DNA from: CAZTQN01 sp964615765
Lineage (GTDB): Bacteria > Planctomycetota > Phycisphaerae > Phycisphaerales > UBA1924
Length of the DNA: 64,000 bases
Direction: 5' to 3'
NCBI GenBank assembly: GCA_964615765.1
Contig: CAZTQN010000010.1
Coordinates: forward strand, 1 to 64,000
Part shown: one piece after another, positions 1 to 9,154 of the stretch
How positions within the stretch are numbered: the stretch's first letter is position 1
Layout: each line of letters starts with the position of its first letter
Notes under the pieces: generated by a model
What the model was told of the DNA's origin: nothing
Databases searched by the model: none
Seen by the model: the letters and a program-made list of their open reading frames with translations, nothing else
Position numbers and translations under genes: made by a program

Positions 1-51
<51 letters not shown>

Positions 52-103
52 CCGGACATCCCTTCGCCCCGGAACGGTCGGCGAACCGATAACGCCGCTC
101 AGT

Positions 104-3100
104 ATGGATGCGAAAGACAAGGACATCGTCCGGGTTCGTGTCGCGCGCACCCCCCCCACGTCTCTCGCCGCCGGCACGGGTGGGGCGTCGGGGAAGAAAC
201 GGGGTCAGGCCATGAGCAATGATGACGCGGCGCGTTCGGGGGGTGGGGGTGGCTCGCGCGCTGAGTCGACGGGGGAAGACGGTGGGCGGGGGGGCGGCAA
301 GCCGCGGGTGCGGTCGCGCCGCACCTCGGCCCGGGCCGTGTCGGGTGGCTCGACCCGCAGCCGATCGAGGACCCGCGATGATGACGGCGACGACGCTGGA
401 GGGGAGATGATGACGCCCGAGGCGTATCGCCGCCTGATGTGGTCGCGGATCGCGTGGCTCGCGTTTGCGATGGCGTGGGCGTTTTTGGCGGTGAGCCTGG
501 TGTCGTATCACCCGGCCGACCCGCCCGCGGCCAACGTCGCGCCGCACAACAACCCGCCCATGAACTGGTGCGGGCTGGTGGGCGCGATCCTGGCCCACCT
601 GGCGTTCTCGGCGATGGGCTGGGGGGCGTACGTGGTCATGGCGCTGGCGCTGCTCGCGCTCGGCGTCGTCGGTGCCGGGCGCGCGATCTCGCACGTTGCG
701 GTGCGGGCGATCGGCACGGTCCTGCTCGGGGCGACGGCCGCCGTCATGCAGTCGCTGGCCTTCCCCGACACCGGGCCGGTCGCGGCGTTGCCGGGCGGGG
801 TGATCGGGACCGTCGGCGAGCACTTCCTCACGTCCAAGTTCGGGCAGGTTGGGACGGTGATCTGGTCGGTGCTGGCGTTCGCCGTCGGCGCGACGGTGGC
901 GCTGGACATCTGGGCGTGGCTGGTCGCCGCGTGGACGGGTCGCGTGATCGTGGCGGGCGCGAAGTCGGGCGGGCGGCTGGCCGTGCGCGCGGGCTCGGCG
1001 ATCAAGCGCCGCGCCGACGCGGCCCGCACCGCCGGCGCGGACGACACCGTTCGACCCGACGATGTCTCCGACGACAGCGACCTGACGGCCCTGCGCACCA
1101 CTTCGCCGACCGGCGCGGGCAAGAAGACCCGCAAAGCCGGCGCGAAGGCCGCGGGCGCGACGGAGACCATCGACGAGACCCTTGGCGGGCTGGGCGCGAC
1201 CGAGTCCTTCGACCCGGACAACGCCGGTGCGTCGACCAAGAAGAGCCGCAAGAAGGCCCCCACTGCTCCCGCGGCGCCCGAGATGGACGCCGACGATTCC
1301 GACGAGGACGACACCGACCTCGACGACGGCGACACCGAACCCACGCCCGGGCCCACGCCCAGCGCGGGCGAAGCCGTCGTGGCGGCCGCGGCGGGCACGA
1401 CATCGGCGGCGGCGGCACCGGCGGCTGCCGCGACTCCGGCTTCGTTCGACCCCGACACGCTCCGCGCCAAGATCGCCAAGCTGCCCGTGCGGTTCGCTGC
1501 GACGACGACGCGCTCAGCGACCGAGGAGGACCTCCGCGACATCCAGAACGCGGGCGAGCAGAACCTGGAGGGCTACCGCTTCCCGGGGCTGGATCAACTG
1601 GAAGAACCGGAGCACAACTTCTCGCAGACGATGGAGAAGTTCGTGCGCGAGCAGGCCGAGGCCCTGGAGCGGGCCCTGCGCGAGTACAAGATCGAGGGCG
1701 AAGTCGTCGGCGTCGAATCGGGCCCGGTGATCACGCTGTACGAACTGCGTCTCGCTCCGGGGACGAAGGTCGCGGCGCTGAACGCGATCTCGAGCGACCT
1801 GGCCCGCTCGATGAAGGCGATCAACATCCGCATCGTGTCCAACATGGCCGGGCGCGACACGGTGGGCGTGGAAGTGCCCAACGCGCAGAAGGAGAAGGTT
1901 CGCCTCAAGGAACTGATGACCAAGGGCGACGTGTACGCGAGCATGCGTCTGCCGATGTTCCTGGGCAAGGACGCCTCGGGCGAGCCCTTGATCTGCGACC
2001 TGGCGAGCATGCCGCACCTGCTGATCGCGGGTACGACGGGCTCGGGCAAGTCGGTGTGCATGAACTCGATCCTGATGAGCTTCCTGTACACGAAGAAGCC
2101 GAACGAACTGAAGCTGGTGCTGGTCGATCCGAAGATGGTCGAGCTGAGCCAGTTCAAGGACATCCCGCACCTGATGTGCCCGGTGGTGACGGAGATGGGC
2201 AAGGCGACGGCGATCCTGGAGTGGGCCGTCAACAAGATGGACGAGCGGTACGAACTGCTCGCCGAGGCCGGCTGCCGCGACATCAGCGGGTACAACGAGC
2301 TGGAGTGGGACGAGCTGAAGGAGCGGCTGGGCGTGACGACGCCGGAGCAGGAGGCGCAGGTCCCGCGGAAGCTGCCGTACATGGTGTTCGTGATCGACGA
2401 GCTGGCCGACCTGATGATGACCAACAAGGAGGTCGAGCACTCGATCGTGCGCATCGCGCAGAAGGCGCGAGCCGTGGGGATGCACCTGATCCTGGCGACG
2501 CAGCGCCCGCAGGCGAACGTGGTGACGGGCCTGATCAAGAGCAACATGCCGGCCCGCATCGCGTTCAAGGTGGCCAGCAGCATGGACTCGCGCATCGTGC
2601 TGGACCAGAAGGGCGGCGAGCTGCTGCTGGGCCAGGGCGACATGCTGTACCTCTCGCCGCGGAGCAGCAAGCTCACCCGCGCGCAGGGCACGCTCGTCGA
2701 CGACCGGGAGATCCGGCGCGTCGTCAAGTTCATGCGCGACGTCGCCGAGCCGAACTTCGAGCGGCAGCTGCTGCAGATCCGCTCCGTCAACGCGGCGGGC
2801 GGCGAGGAGGACGCGCACGACCCGGCGGAGATCGACCGCAACGGGCTGCTCGCGGCCCAGGAAGACCCGCTGTTCGACAAGGCCGTCGAAATCGTGCTGG
2901 AGACCAAGCGCGGCAGCGTGAGCATGCTGCAGCGGCACCTGGCGATCGGCTACACGCGTGCGGCCCGTCTGATCGAGATGATGGGCGAGGCCGGGATCCT
3001 CGGCCAGCACAAGGGCACCGTCGCGCGCGAAGTGGCGATGACCATCGAGGAATGGCGCGCGATCAAGGCCCAGGCCGAGGCCGACGCCAAGGCCGCGGAA

Positions 3101-3430
3101 GAAGCCGAGAAGCGCAACCACCTGGCCCCCAAGCCGGTGGCGGCGACGCTGGAGCAGGCGCAGTCGATCGTCAACGACGGCAACCTGCGCGAGCAGCTCG
3201 AATCGGCCCCGAAGGCGACCGACGAGTTCGACGACGACCTCGAACCGGCGGAGGAGATCGACGAGGACGAGCTCGACGACGCCGACGAGGACATCGGGGG
3301 CGAGGAAGAAGAAGATGTGGGCGAGACGGAAGATGCCGACCATGAGACGAAGTCGAGTGCGTCCAAGCCACCGTTCGACGTGGTTCTGCGCATAAACTCG
3401 AACAGCAACAAGTCGCCCCGGAAGGGCTAG
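104..3430 (+). CDS. ftsK: FtsK/SpoIIIE-type DNA translocase
   Basis: This is the septum-anchored ATPase that pumps chromosomal DNA during division and helps resolve dimers. From the first ATG it is 1108 aa. A basic Gly/Ser/Arg-rich N-terminus (1-100) is followed by about four membrane segments (about 112-290), a low-complexity Ala/Pro/Asp linker (about 300-470) and the RecA-like motor. The motor has Walker A GTTGSGKS near residue 643 and Walker B VFVIDELADL near 761. The winged-helix gamma domain, which in the family reads orientation motifs, lies at about 920-985. An unusual acidic tail of about 120 residues follows it. The start is uncertain: ATG 104 and ATG 212 lack a clear Shine-Dalgarno, whereas ATG 407/410 directly follow GGAGGGG at 398-404. 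A 407 start would keep every membrane segment and lose only the low-complexity head. Confidence 0.95.
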   Translation: MDAKDKDIVRVRVARTPPTSLAAGTGGASGKKRGQAMSNDDAARSGGGGGSRAESTGEDGGRGGGKPRVRSRRTSARAVSGGSTRSRSRTRDDDGDDAGGEMMTPEAYRRLMWSRIAWLAFAMAWAFLAVSLVSYHPADPPAANVAPHNNPPMNWCGLVGAILAHLAFSAMGWGAYVVMALALLALGVVGAGRAISHVAVRAIGTVLLGATAAVMQSLAFPDTGPVAALPGGVIGTVGEHFLTSKFGQVGTVIWSVLAFAVGATVALDIWAWLVAAWTGRVIVAGAKSGGRLAVRAGSAIKRRADAARTAGADDTVRPDDVSDDSDLTALRTTSPTGAGKKTRKAGAKAAGATETIDETLGGLGATESFDPDNAGASTKKSRKKAPTAPAAPEMDADDSDEDDTDLDDGDTEPTPGPTPSAGEAVVAAAAGTTSAAAAPAAAATPASFDPDTLRAKIAKLPVRFAATTTRSATEEDLRDIQNAGEQNLEGYRFPGLDQLEEPEHNFSQTMEKFVREQAEALERALREYKIEGEVVGVESGPVITLYELRLAPGTKVAALNAISSDLARSMKAINIRIVSNMAGRDTVGVEVPNAQKEKVRLKELMTKGDVYASMRLPMFLGKDASGEPLICDLASMPHLLIAGTTGSGKSVCMNSILMSFLYTKKPNELKLVLVDPKMVELSQFKDIPHLMCPVVTEMGKATAILEWAVNKMDERYELLAEAGCRDISGYNELEWDELKERLGVTTPEQEAQVPRKLPYMVFVIDELADLMMTNKEVEHSIVRIAQKARAVGMHLILATQRPQANVVTGLIKSNMPARIAFKVASSMDSRIVLDQKGGELLLGQGDMLYLSPRSSKLTRAQGTLVDDREIRRVVKFMRDVAEPNFERQLLQIRSVNAAGGEEDAHDPAEIDRNGLLAAQEDPLFDKAVEIVLETKRGSVSMLQRHLAIGYTRAARLIEMMGEAGILGQHKGTVAREVAMTIEEWRAIKAQAEADAKAAEEAEKRNHLAPKPVAATLEQAQSIVNDGNLREQLESAPKATDEFDDDLEPAEEIDEDELDDADEDIGGEEEEDVGETEDADHETKSSASKPPFDVVLRINSNSNKSPRKG

Positions 3431-3455
3431 GGAGTCGTGAGTCCAGGAGCGGCGC

Positions 3456-4775
3456 GTGGAAGTTCCGTCAAGCGGTGCGCCGGGTTGGGCTGACGTGCGA
3501 GCGCGTCGGGGGCGAACGCTGTGGTGGGTGATGGTTGCCGGGATCGGCGTGCTCGGCGCGCAGGCAGCGCGGACCTATCTGAACGGGTACATCGGCGACT
3601 TCTCACACTTCTACTACGCGGCGAAGGCGGTGCGCGAGGGGGTTGATCCCTACAGCGTTCACGAGCGGGGGTACTTGTACCTGCCTCTGCTCGCGATCCT
3701 GATGGTGCCCTTGACGGTCCTGCCCATCGGCTGGGCGGGCGCGGTGTGGGCGATGGTGAACGCGTTCATGCTCGGCGCCGTGCTGGTGCTGGGAGCGCGC
3801 GAGTTTGCAAGGCGACTGGGAAGCGAGCAGGATCGTCTGGCGATCAGCGTTGCGGCGTTGGTGACGCTCGGCGTCCTGCTCGACAAGACTCGGACGGAGC
3901 TGCGCCTCGGGCAGACGGACGTGCTCATCGCCCTCGGGTTGGTCGTCGCGCTGAGGGCGATCGGCAAGCGCCCGGCTCTGTGCGGCGCGTGCGTGGCGAT
4001 CGTGACCTGCGTCAAGTTCCAGGGAGTGCTCTTCCTGATCTACCTGTTGGTTCGGCGGCGGTATCAGGAAGCGGTGTGGGCGTGCGTCGGGATCGTGGCG
4101 CTCACGCTGAGCGGGGCGCTGGTATTCGGGTGGTCGAGGAACCTTGAGTATCTCGGGTTATCGCTGCGCGGCGTGAGCGAACTGGTCGGCCAAGCCGAAG
4201 GCTCGGAGCGCAGCACGTTGGTCTTCCCACTTGAATGGATCCGGAGTGTCTCGGTGCCGAGTGTGCTGGCACGGCTGGAAGCGGGCACGGGCGGCGGGCC
4301 GGCCGTGATCTTCGGCGGCAGCGGGGCGGTGGCGCTGGCGATGCTCGTGATTGGGTGGTGGATGTACGCTCGCCACCGGTGTGCCCTTCTGACAGGGCGG
4401 GGCGGCGACGGGGATGATCGGGACGGCCCGCCGCGCGGGCTGGTGGCGCTGGAGTGGGCAGGCCTGGTGGTGGCGGCGCTGGCTTTCAGCCCGCAGACGA
4501 CGAGCCGACATCTGTTCCTGTTGGTGGTGCCGGTGATGCTCGGATCAATTCTGTTGGTGGAGCGTCGTGAGGGTGTCAAACGATGGGCGCTGTTGATCGC
4601 AACGGTGGTGCTGACCCTGGGCTTGGTGCTTCCCCCTGGTCAGGAGGAACGTTCGAACGCCGCGGACGCGTGGCGGCGAATCGGCGGGGCGATGTGGTGC
4701 GTGATCGCCTATTGGTTCGTCGTGCTTTGGACGGGCCTGGGTTGGATCCGGCAACTGCGAACGCCGACCCGGTGA
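3456..4775 (+). CDS. GT87 (DUF2029) family membrane glycosyltransferase
   Basis: A polytopic protein of 439 aa with about ten hydrophobic helices. The first loop carries the family hallmark DFSHFYYAA (D48 onward), then GVDPY, then a LYLPLLAILMVPL segment. This is the layout of GT87/DUF2029 polyprenol-phosphate-dependent mannosyltransferases, in which the loop Asp is the proposed catalytic base. It would act at the inner membrane, transferring a sugar from a lipid carrier; donor and acceptor cannot be read from sequence. The GTG start is supported by AGGAG at 3445-3449 with 6-nt spacing. It begins 25 bp after ftsK on the same strand, so co-transcription is plausible, but no functional link to FtsK is evident. 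Confidence 0.75.
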   Translation: MEVPSSGAPGWADVRARRGRTLWWVMVAGIGVLGAQAARTYLNGYIGDFSHFYYAAKAVREGVDPYSVHERGYLYLPLLAILMVPLTVLPIGWAGAVWAMVNAFMLGAVLVLGAREFARRLGSEQDRLAISVAALVTLGVLLDKTRTELRLGQTDVLIALGLVVALRAIGKRPALCGACVAIVTCVKFQGVLFLIYLLVRRRYQEAVWACVGIVALTLSGALVFGWSRNLEYLGLSLRGVSELVGQAEGSERSTLVFPLEWIRSVSVPSVLARLEAGTGGGPAVIFGGSGAVALAMLVIGWWMYARHRCALLTGRGGDGDDRDGPPRGLVALEWAGLVVAALAFSPQTTSRHLFLLVVPVMLGSILLVERREGVKRWALLIATVVLTLGLVLPPGQEERSNAADAWRRIGGAMWCVIAYWFVVLWTGLGWIRQLRTPTR

Positions 4776-4854
4776 TAGGACTGTCGCTCTGCCGGCATGG
4801 TCCGGCTCCTACCGGGTGTTCGCCATCTGCATTTCGAGGCAGAGAGCGTGACGC

Positions 4855-5676
4855 TCAGTTGTGCATCGGGTTGTCGACTGCGGATGCAGCGGCCTGACCG
4901 TCCGCAGTGCGGCCGCACTCCGGGCATGGACGATCGGGCGGCGAGCCTCGCAGGTCGTAGCCGCAGTGCGGGCAGCGGCTGGCGCGGCGGCGCGAGCGGC
5001 GGATGAGAGAGAGCGTGCCGCGTGCGAGCGTGATCAGCACGAATGCGCCGGCCCCGAACGCGGCGGTGTTGACGGCGAAGCCGGGCCACAGTGGGATGAG
5101 GGGGATGCGACCACGCTCTGGGTCGGCGCCGGAGATCGGCGAGTAGCTCCCCGGCGTAAAGAGTTGGATCGACCCGATGAACCGCGTCTCGCCGCCGACG
5201 GGACGTGAGGAACGCGAGAACATCGCGAGCATCGGCCAGCCGGAGGCGCGTGCGCTCCACAGCTCATGATCCCCGTCGCTCGGCTCTGGAATCGCGAACC
5301 ACTCCGGAAACACGGCGGCAGTGCCGGGGTGCATGCCGACATTCCCCTTCGAGGGGTTGGTTCGGATCTCGTGGCGAGCACGCTGCGCGGTCAACTGGTT
5401 CACCGTCCCCGGTGCTCCGATCGAGCGCAGCGCGTACGCGCGCACGCCGTCTCGCGCGGTGACGACGAAGTCAAGTGCGCCGGTAAATGTCGGCTCTCCG
5501 TCAGGGCGTATGTTGATGAAAACAGAGTAGCTGAACCGCTGCGTCAACACATCCCGGGTGGACAACCACCACGCAACGCTGACGGTGAGCGTCATCCCCG
5601 CCAACATTGCGAGAATGACATCGGCCCATCGGAGGCGGAATCGACGCTCATGAGTTCGTGGCGTGCCTGATTGCAT
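4855..5676 (-). CDS. Membrane protein with C-terminal zinc ribbon
   Basis: About 273 aa of unknown function. There is one hydrophobic segment near the N-terminus (WADVILAMLAGMTLTVSVAW), an extracytoplasmic region of about 150 residues with no recognised fold, a second membrane segment (about 205-225), a basic stretch (RRSRRRA), and then a four-Cys ribbon, CPHCGYDLRG...CPECG. The ribbon therefore probably faces the cytoplasm. The ATG at 5676 is preferred over the in-frame GTG at 5682 because GGGGGAGG lies at the right distance upstream. The ribbon is shared with proteins at 5758-7155, 8462-9151, 11435-12334 and 58052-58663. GC is lower than in the flanking housekeeping genes. Confidence 0.7.
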   Translation of the reverse strand: MQSGTPRTHERRFRLRWADVILAMLAGMTLTVSVAWWLSTRDVLTQRFSYSVFINIRPDGEPTFTGALDFVVTARDGVRAYALRSIGAPGTVNQLTAQRARHEIRTNPSKGNVGMHPGTAAVFPEWFAIPEPSDGDHELWSARASGWPMLAMFSRSSRPVGGETRFIGSIQLFTPGSYSPISGADPERGRIPLIPLWPGFAVNTAAFGAGAFVLITLARGTLSLIRRSRRRASRCPHCGYDLRGSPPDRPCPECGRTADGQAAASAVDNPMHN

Positions 5677-5757
5677 GAACACCTCCCCCGGGGCCGAGCG
5701 CGAATGTCGTCCGCTATCGACCGGATGCTAGCCGTCGTCAGCATGAAGGACCGGTTC

Positions 5758-7155
5758 TCATGTTGGGACCGCGCTCTTCGACTCCGCACCGTGGTGCCTG
5801 GCGTGCTCCGAGCGGAGGCGGGCGAAGAGAAACTCACGCCGCTCATCGGAGAGCAGACGACCGACGGCGAGCGGCTCGCGGCCGTCGAGAACGATCTCCA
5901 TGTCGTAATAGGGGCGAGGCTTCCACGCTTGACGAACGCTGCTGATATCGCTCCACGACCGCTCACGCCAACGCCGAAGCCCGCGGATGCCGCTGGCGAT
6001 GCGGACGCCTGACGGCGAAAGATCGACCAGTATCGCGCCGAACGCAAGGTTCGCTGTTCGTGACAGCAACAGGAAGCCGAACCACGCGTGGACGCCGAAC
6101 AGCGGGAGCAGCAGCAGTCCATACGGGAACAGTGCGCTGCCGAAGAAGGAAACAAACTGGAGCAGAATGCTGTTCCAGATCACGGCAACGACCGCCATGG
6201 GAAAAAACATGGCACTCCGCATGGAGATAACGGCGTGCCATGAGTTCTCGCGCTGTGTCACGCGGCAGCCGCTGGGGGGCACCAAGTCACCGCCATGGGC
6301 ACCGGAAGTCAACGCTGTCGTGAGCGGAACCAAGCCGCAGCGGCTGCATGTCTGGGTGCCCTCCCCCCCCTCCTGAACCGCGGCTTCGACCGGATCGAGT
6401 CGTGCGCCGCACGCCGCGCAGAAAGCTCGTGCACGGGCACGGTGCGGCGCACGGAGTGGCCAAGTTCGGCGGGCCCATGGCCATCTCCGGATTGGGACCA
6501 GCCGAGGTCGTGTTAAGCGGCGCTCGTGCCGCGGACCGCTCGCGGATTGTCCGCCGAGCCCGAGAATGACGAGACCGACCGGGGCCGTTGCGAACGCGAT
6601 GAACGGATGGGAGAGCGGTAGGAGCCAGGGCCATGTCGGCACCCACTCGCCAAGATGCGGGCTCCAGCCGAACTGAGGCGTCTCACGCGGCGCCGGGCCG
6701 CTTTCGACGAGGCGACCGTCGAGATCGAACACATACCGACGGTCCAGTCGGTTGGTGATGATCTCGACCGTGCCGTCCGACAGAGCGGCGATGCTGCGGT
6801 ACGGGCCGGCGCCGGCATCGGCGTACCAGCCGCGAACGAAGCGCCAGTCCGCGTCATACACCTGCACGCGGTTCGTGGGATGGTGCGCAACGACGCGGAC
6901 ACCACTCGGGAAGGTCGCGACATCGCCCGCCCACCCTACGGGCCATTCGATGAACGATGGCACGAACCTGGCGAGGGACAGCGCGAAGAAGCTGGCGACG
7001 CCGCAACCGATAAAGGCCGCGCCGAGGATTCCAAAGATCCTGGCGCGGCCTTGCTGCTTCCGAGCGATGCTGCTGATCAGGCCGAGTATGAGTACCCCGG
7101 CCAGAGCGAACCCGGCGATGACCAGCACGCCGACGATCGCCGAGACCCATGTCAC
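5758..7155 (-). CDS. Polytopic membrane protein with internal zinc ribbon
   Basis: 465 aa of unknown function and the last gene of the speA operon. The GTG start at 7155 overlaps the TGA of the deoxyhypusine-synthase-like gene (GTGA), implying translational coupling. Two N-terminal membrane segments are followed by a soluble stretch with propeller-like wording (VQVYDADWRFVRGWYADAG; YVFDLDGRL), another helix, an Arg/Trp-rich stretch, a zinc ribbon (CAACG...CSRCG), two or three helices and a C-terminal PH-like domain (about 390-465) similar in style to bacterial PH domains after TM hairpins. A C8 run at 6363-6370 lies in the ribbon region. The frame stays open on both sides and the four Cys stay in register, so I do not call a frameshift. 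Confidence 0.6.
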   Translation of the reverse strand: MTWVSAIVGVLVIAGFALAGVLILGLISSIARKQQGRARIFGILGAAFIGCGVASFFALSLARFVPSFIEWPVGWAGDVATFPSGVRVVAHHPTNRVQVYDADWRFVRGWYADAGAGPYRSIAALSDGTVEIITNRLDRRYVFDLDGRLVESGPAPRETPQFGWSPHLGEWVPTWPWLLPLSHPFIAFATAPVGLVILGLGGQSASGPRHERRLTRPRLVPIRRWPWARRTWPLRAPHRARARAFCAACGARLDPVEAAVQEGGEGTQTCSRCGLVPLTTALTSGAHGGDLVPPSGCRVTQRENSWHAVISMRSAMFFPMAVVAVIWNSILLQFVSFFGSALFPYGLLLLPLFGVHAWFGFLLLSRTANLAFGAILVDLSPSGVRIASGIRGLRRWRERSWSDISSVRQAWKPRPYYDMEIVLDGREPLAVGRLLSDERREFLFARLRSEHARHHGAESKSAVPT

Positions 7156-8318
7156 TGACGCACCGGGGACTTCCGCTTGGAGTTTGTCGGCGCAAACGTC
7201 GGCACGCCGTCGCCCTTCTCGAACATGTCGGCGAACTTGAAGGCCTTGCGGTTCTTCCAGTTGCGCCGGTGGTAGGCGTCGCTGGCGAGCAGCGGCAGGA
7301 GGGCCGAGAGCTCGCCGAAGACCATCTGCTCGTGCACGACGTCGACCTTGCCCCACGAGCAGGCCTCGCGGAGCGTCGAGCCGGAGAGGGCGCCGTCGCG
7401 CGAGTCGGCGACGGTCATCTGCACCGCGTACTTGTGCATGCCGACCTCGTTGGCGGCGCGGAGGGCCGCGCCCTGCTTGCCGCCCTTGCGTTCGGCCAGC
7501 AGTTCCGCCGCGACGACGATGTCCTGCGCGAAGTTCTTGGGCACGCCGCCGCCCATCATCAGCAGGCCCGTGTCGCGCACGGCGAGCTTGATGTCCGTCA
7601 GTTCGCGGAAGTCCTTCCCGCTATCAAACGCGACCATCCCGCGGCCCTGCTCGATCGCCTCCGTCTGCTGGAGCACGATCCCGAAGCCCGCGCTGCAGTC
7701 GCTGAACGCCGGCACGAAGATCGGCACCCGCTTCTGGTAGCACGTTTTCACCAGGCTCCGGTTCTTGGCGAACTTCGGGTTCGACGCCAGGTAGGCGCCC
7801 ATCGCCTCGATGAACTCGCGGCTGGAATACGCGCCCGGCGCGAAGGCGCTGAAGATCTCGTACGTCGCGTGGTCGCAGGCGCGGAGGTCGTCCTCGTCGA
7901 TGTACGTGTCGTAGATGCGGTCGATCATCAGTGAGCGCAGCGTCAGGTCGTCCACCGGCGGGGCCTCGGGCGAGCCCGGCGCGATGTAGTGCCGGAAGCC
8001 CAGGCCTTCGAAGAAGTCCTGGTCGACGATGTTGGCCCCGGTGGAGACGATCGCGTCCACCATGTTGTTCTCGACGAGCGTGATCAGCGCGTCCTTGAGC
8101 CCCGCGGACACGAGCGAGCCGGCCAGCGTCATGATGACGGCGCAGTCGCGATCCTTGAGCATCATGCTGTAGATGTCGGCCGCGTTCGCGAGCGTGCGCG
8201 AGCTGAAGGCCATGTCGCGGTAGGCGTCGATGACGGGGCGCGCGTCGAAGGCGGTGATGTCGACGTGCTCGATCGGGCGGGAAAGAAGTTCCTTCTTGGT
8301 CCACTTGCCGCTTGGCAT
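7152..8318 (-). CDS. Deoxyhypusine synthase family protein (bacterial DHS-like)
   Basis: 388 aa, close to eukaryotic deoxyhypusine synthase (about 370 aa), with the family motifs STGAN (NAD site) and SWGKV. Lys324 of SWGKV aligns with the catalytic lysine that carries the aminobutyl group in human DHS. Classical DHS moves the aminobutyl group of spermidine to a lysine of eIF5A. Bacteria have no eIF5A, so bacterial homologues are thought to use a small amine and make homospermidine or another polyamine. The position 820 bp downstream of speA, with only one small gene between, supports a polyamine role. ATG 8318 has GGGAG upstream at suitable spacing. The family call is firm; the true substrate is inferred. 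Confidence 0.85.
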   Translation of the reverse strand: MPSGKWTKKELLSRPIEHVDITAFDARPVIDAYRDMAFSSRTLANAADIYSMMLKDRDCAVIMTLAGSLVSAGLKDALITLVENNMVDAIVSTGANIVDQDFFEGLGFRHYIAPGSPEAPPVDDLTLRSLMIDRIYDTYIDEDDLRACDHATYEIFSAFAPGAYSSREFIEAMGAYLASNPKFAKNRSLVKTCYQKRVPIFVPAFSDCSAGFGIVLQQTEAIEQGRGMVAFDSGKDFRELTDIKLAVRDTGLLMMGGGVPKNFAQDIVVAAELLAERKGGKQGAALRAANEVGMHKYAVQMTVADSRDGALSGSTLREACSWGKVDVVHEQMVFGELSALLPLLASDAYHRRNWKNRKAFKFADMFEKGDGVPTFAPTNSKRKSPVRQ

Positions 8319-8461
8319 GGTGATGCTCCCTCGCCGCGTGCGGCGAGCGAAGGCTCCCGCGCGACGGCTTCGTTACGCGCCAGCCCCCCTGGCGGCGTTT
8401 GGACAACAAGATGCACCGTGGCCCGCGGCCGATCCGGGGGTGGCGGAGGCCGCGTGCGCAA

Positions 8462-9151
8462 TCACTCTACGCGTCGTCCGGACGCAGCGTCCGCAGCGGC
8501 GGGGGCGAGAGTAGCCGGACTTTCCCCCGAAGGCGGGCGGCCGCACTCCGCACACTTGCCCGGCGCGTTCTGGGAGGGCCGCGGGTAACCGCACCACTCG
8601 CACAAGCCGCGTTTCTTGCGGAGCTTTCGCCGCCGACTTGGGCGAAGCCGCCAGAGCAGCGGCGCCGCAGCCAGTAGCCAGAAGAGCGGGAGCGGCACAC
8701 TGAAAGTGAGACTAGTCAGTCTGCCGGCATTCGAAGCCGCTCGATAGCCGACGCCCAGTATGACCCTTTCGGGCCCGAGCACACTGTGCCAGCCCCACGG
8801 GTCGAAAAAGCCCGGGCTATCGCCGCTCATCTTCAGACCGGAGAGGACCAAGCCGTCACTCTCTATCTGCTCCAGGTACTCACCGCCAGTTTCTTCATCA
8901 ATAAACTGCAGCCAAACCCGGCCATTCCAGCAGATTGCGATTGTGCCTCGCCAGGCCGCAACAGCGTTTGGGAAATAGATCGACGTGCGCGCCGCGGGCC
9001 TTGCGGGACCGAGCCATGTGTAGCCAATCGACGGCGCCCGCCAGAAGCTCACCAAAAACAGCACGAACGACACCGCGACCACAAGCAGCAACACGACGAG
9101 CCCGGCCGCGCGGACCGCGGCACGGGCTCGACCGAGCATGCCACTCCGCAC
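8462..9151 (-). CDS. Small membrane protein with C-terminal zinc ribbon
   Basis: 229 aa from GTG 9151. An alternative ATG at 9139 has GGAG close upstream. There is one N-terminal membrane helix (about 15-37), an extracytoplasmic domain of about 120 residues, a second helix (about 153-170), a strongly basic RPSRRRKLRKKR stretch and then CEWCG...CAECG, a four-Cys ribbon. The topology matches the protein at 4855-5676. It starts only 3 bp after the speA stop, so it belongs to the same transcript and sits between speA and the DHS-like gene. No enzymatic motif was seen; a scaffold or sensor in the membrane is a guess from topology only. Confidence 0.6.
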   Translation of the reverse strand: MRSGMLGRARAAVRAAGLVVLLLVVAVSFVLFLVSFWRAPSIGYTWLGPARPAARTSIYFPNAVAAWRGTIAICWNGRVWLQFIDEETGGEYLEQIESDGLVLSGLKMSGDSPGFFDPWGWHSVLGPERVILGVGYRAASNAGRLTSLTFSVPLPLFWLLAAAPLLWRLRPSRRRKLRKKRGLCEWCGYPRPSQNAPGKCAECGRPPSGESPATLAPAAADAASGRRVE

Positions 9152-9154
9152 GGC

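Noticed and set aside
439..3345. Second plus-strand frame across ftsK
   Set aside because: Off-frame shadow with Arg/Gly-rich composition; the FtsK motifs are in the other frame.
6363..6370. C8 run suggesting a frameshift in the zinc-ribbon gene at 5758-7155
   Set aside because: The frame is open and the four Cys stay in register on both sides, so no frameshift is needed to explain the protein.
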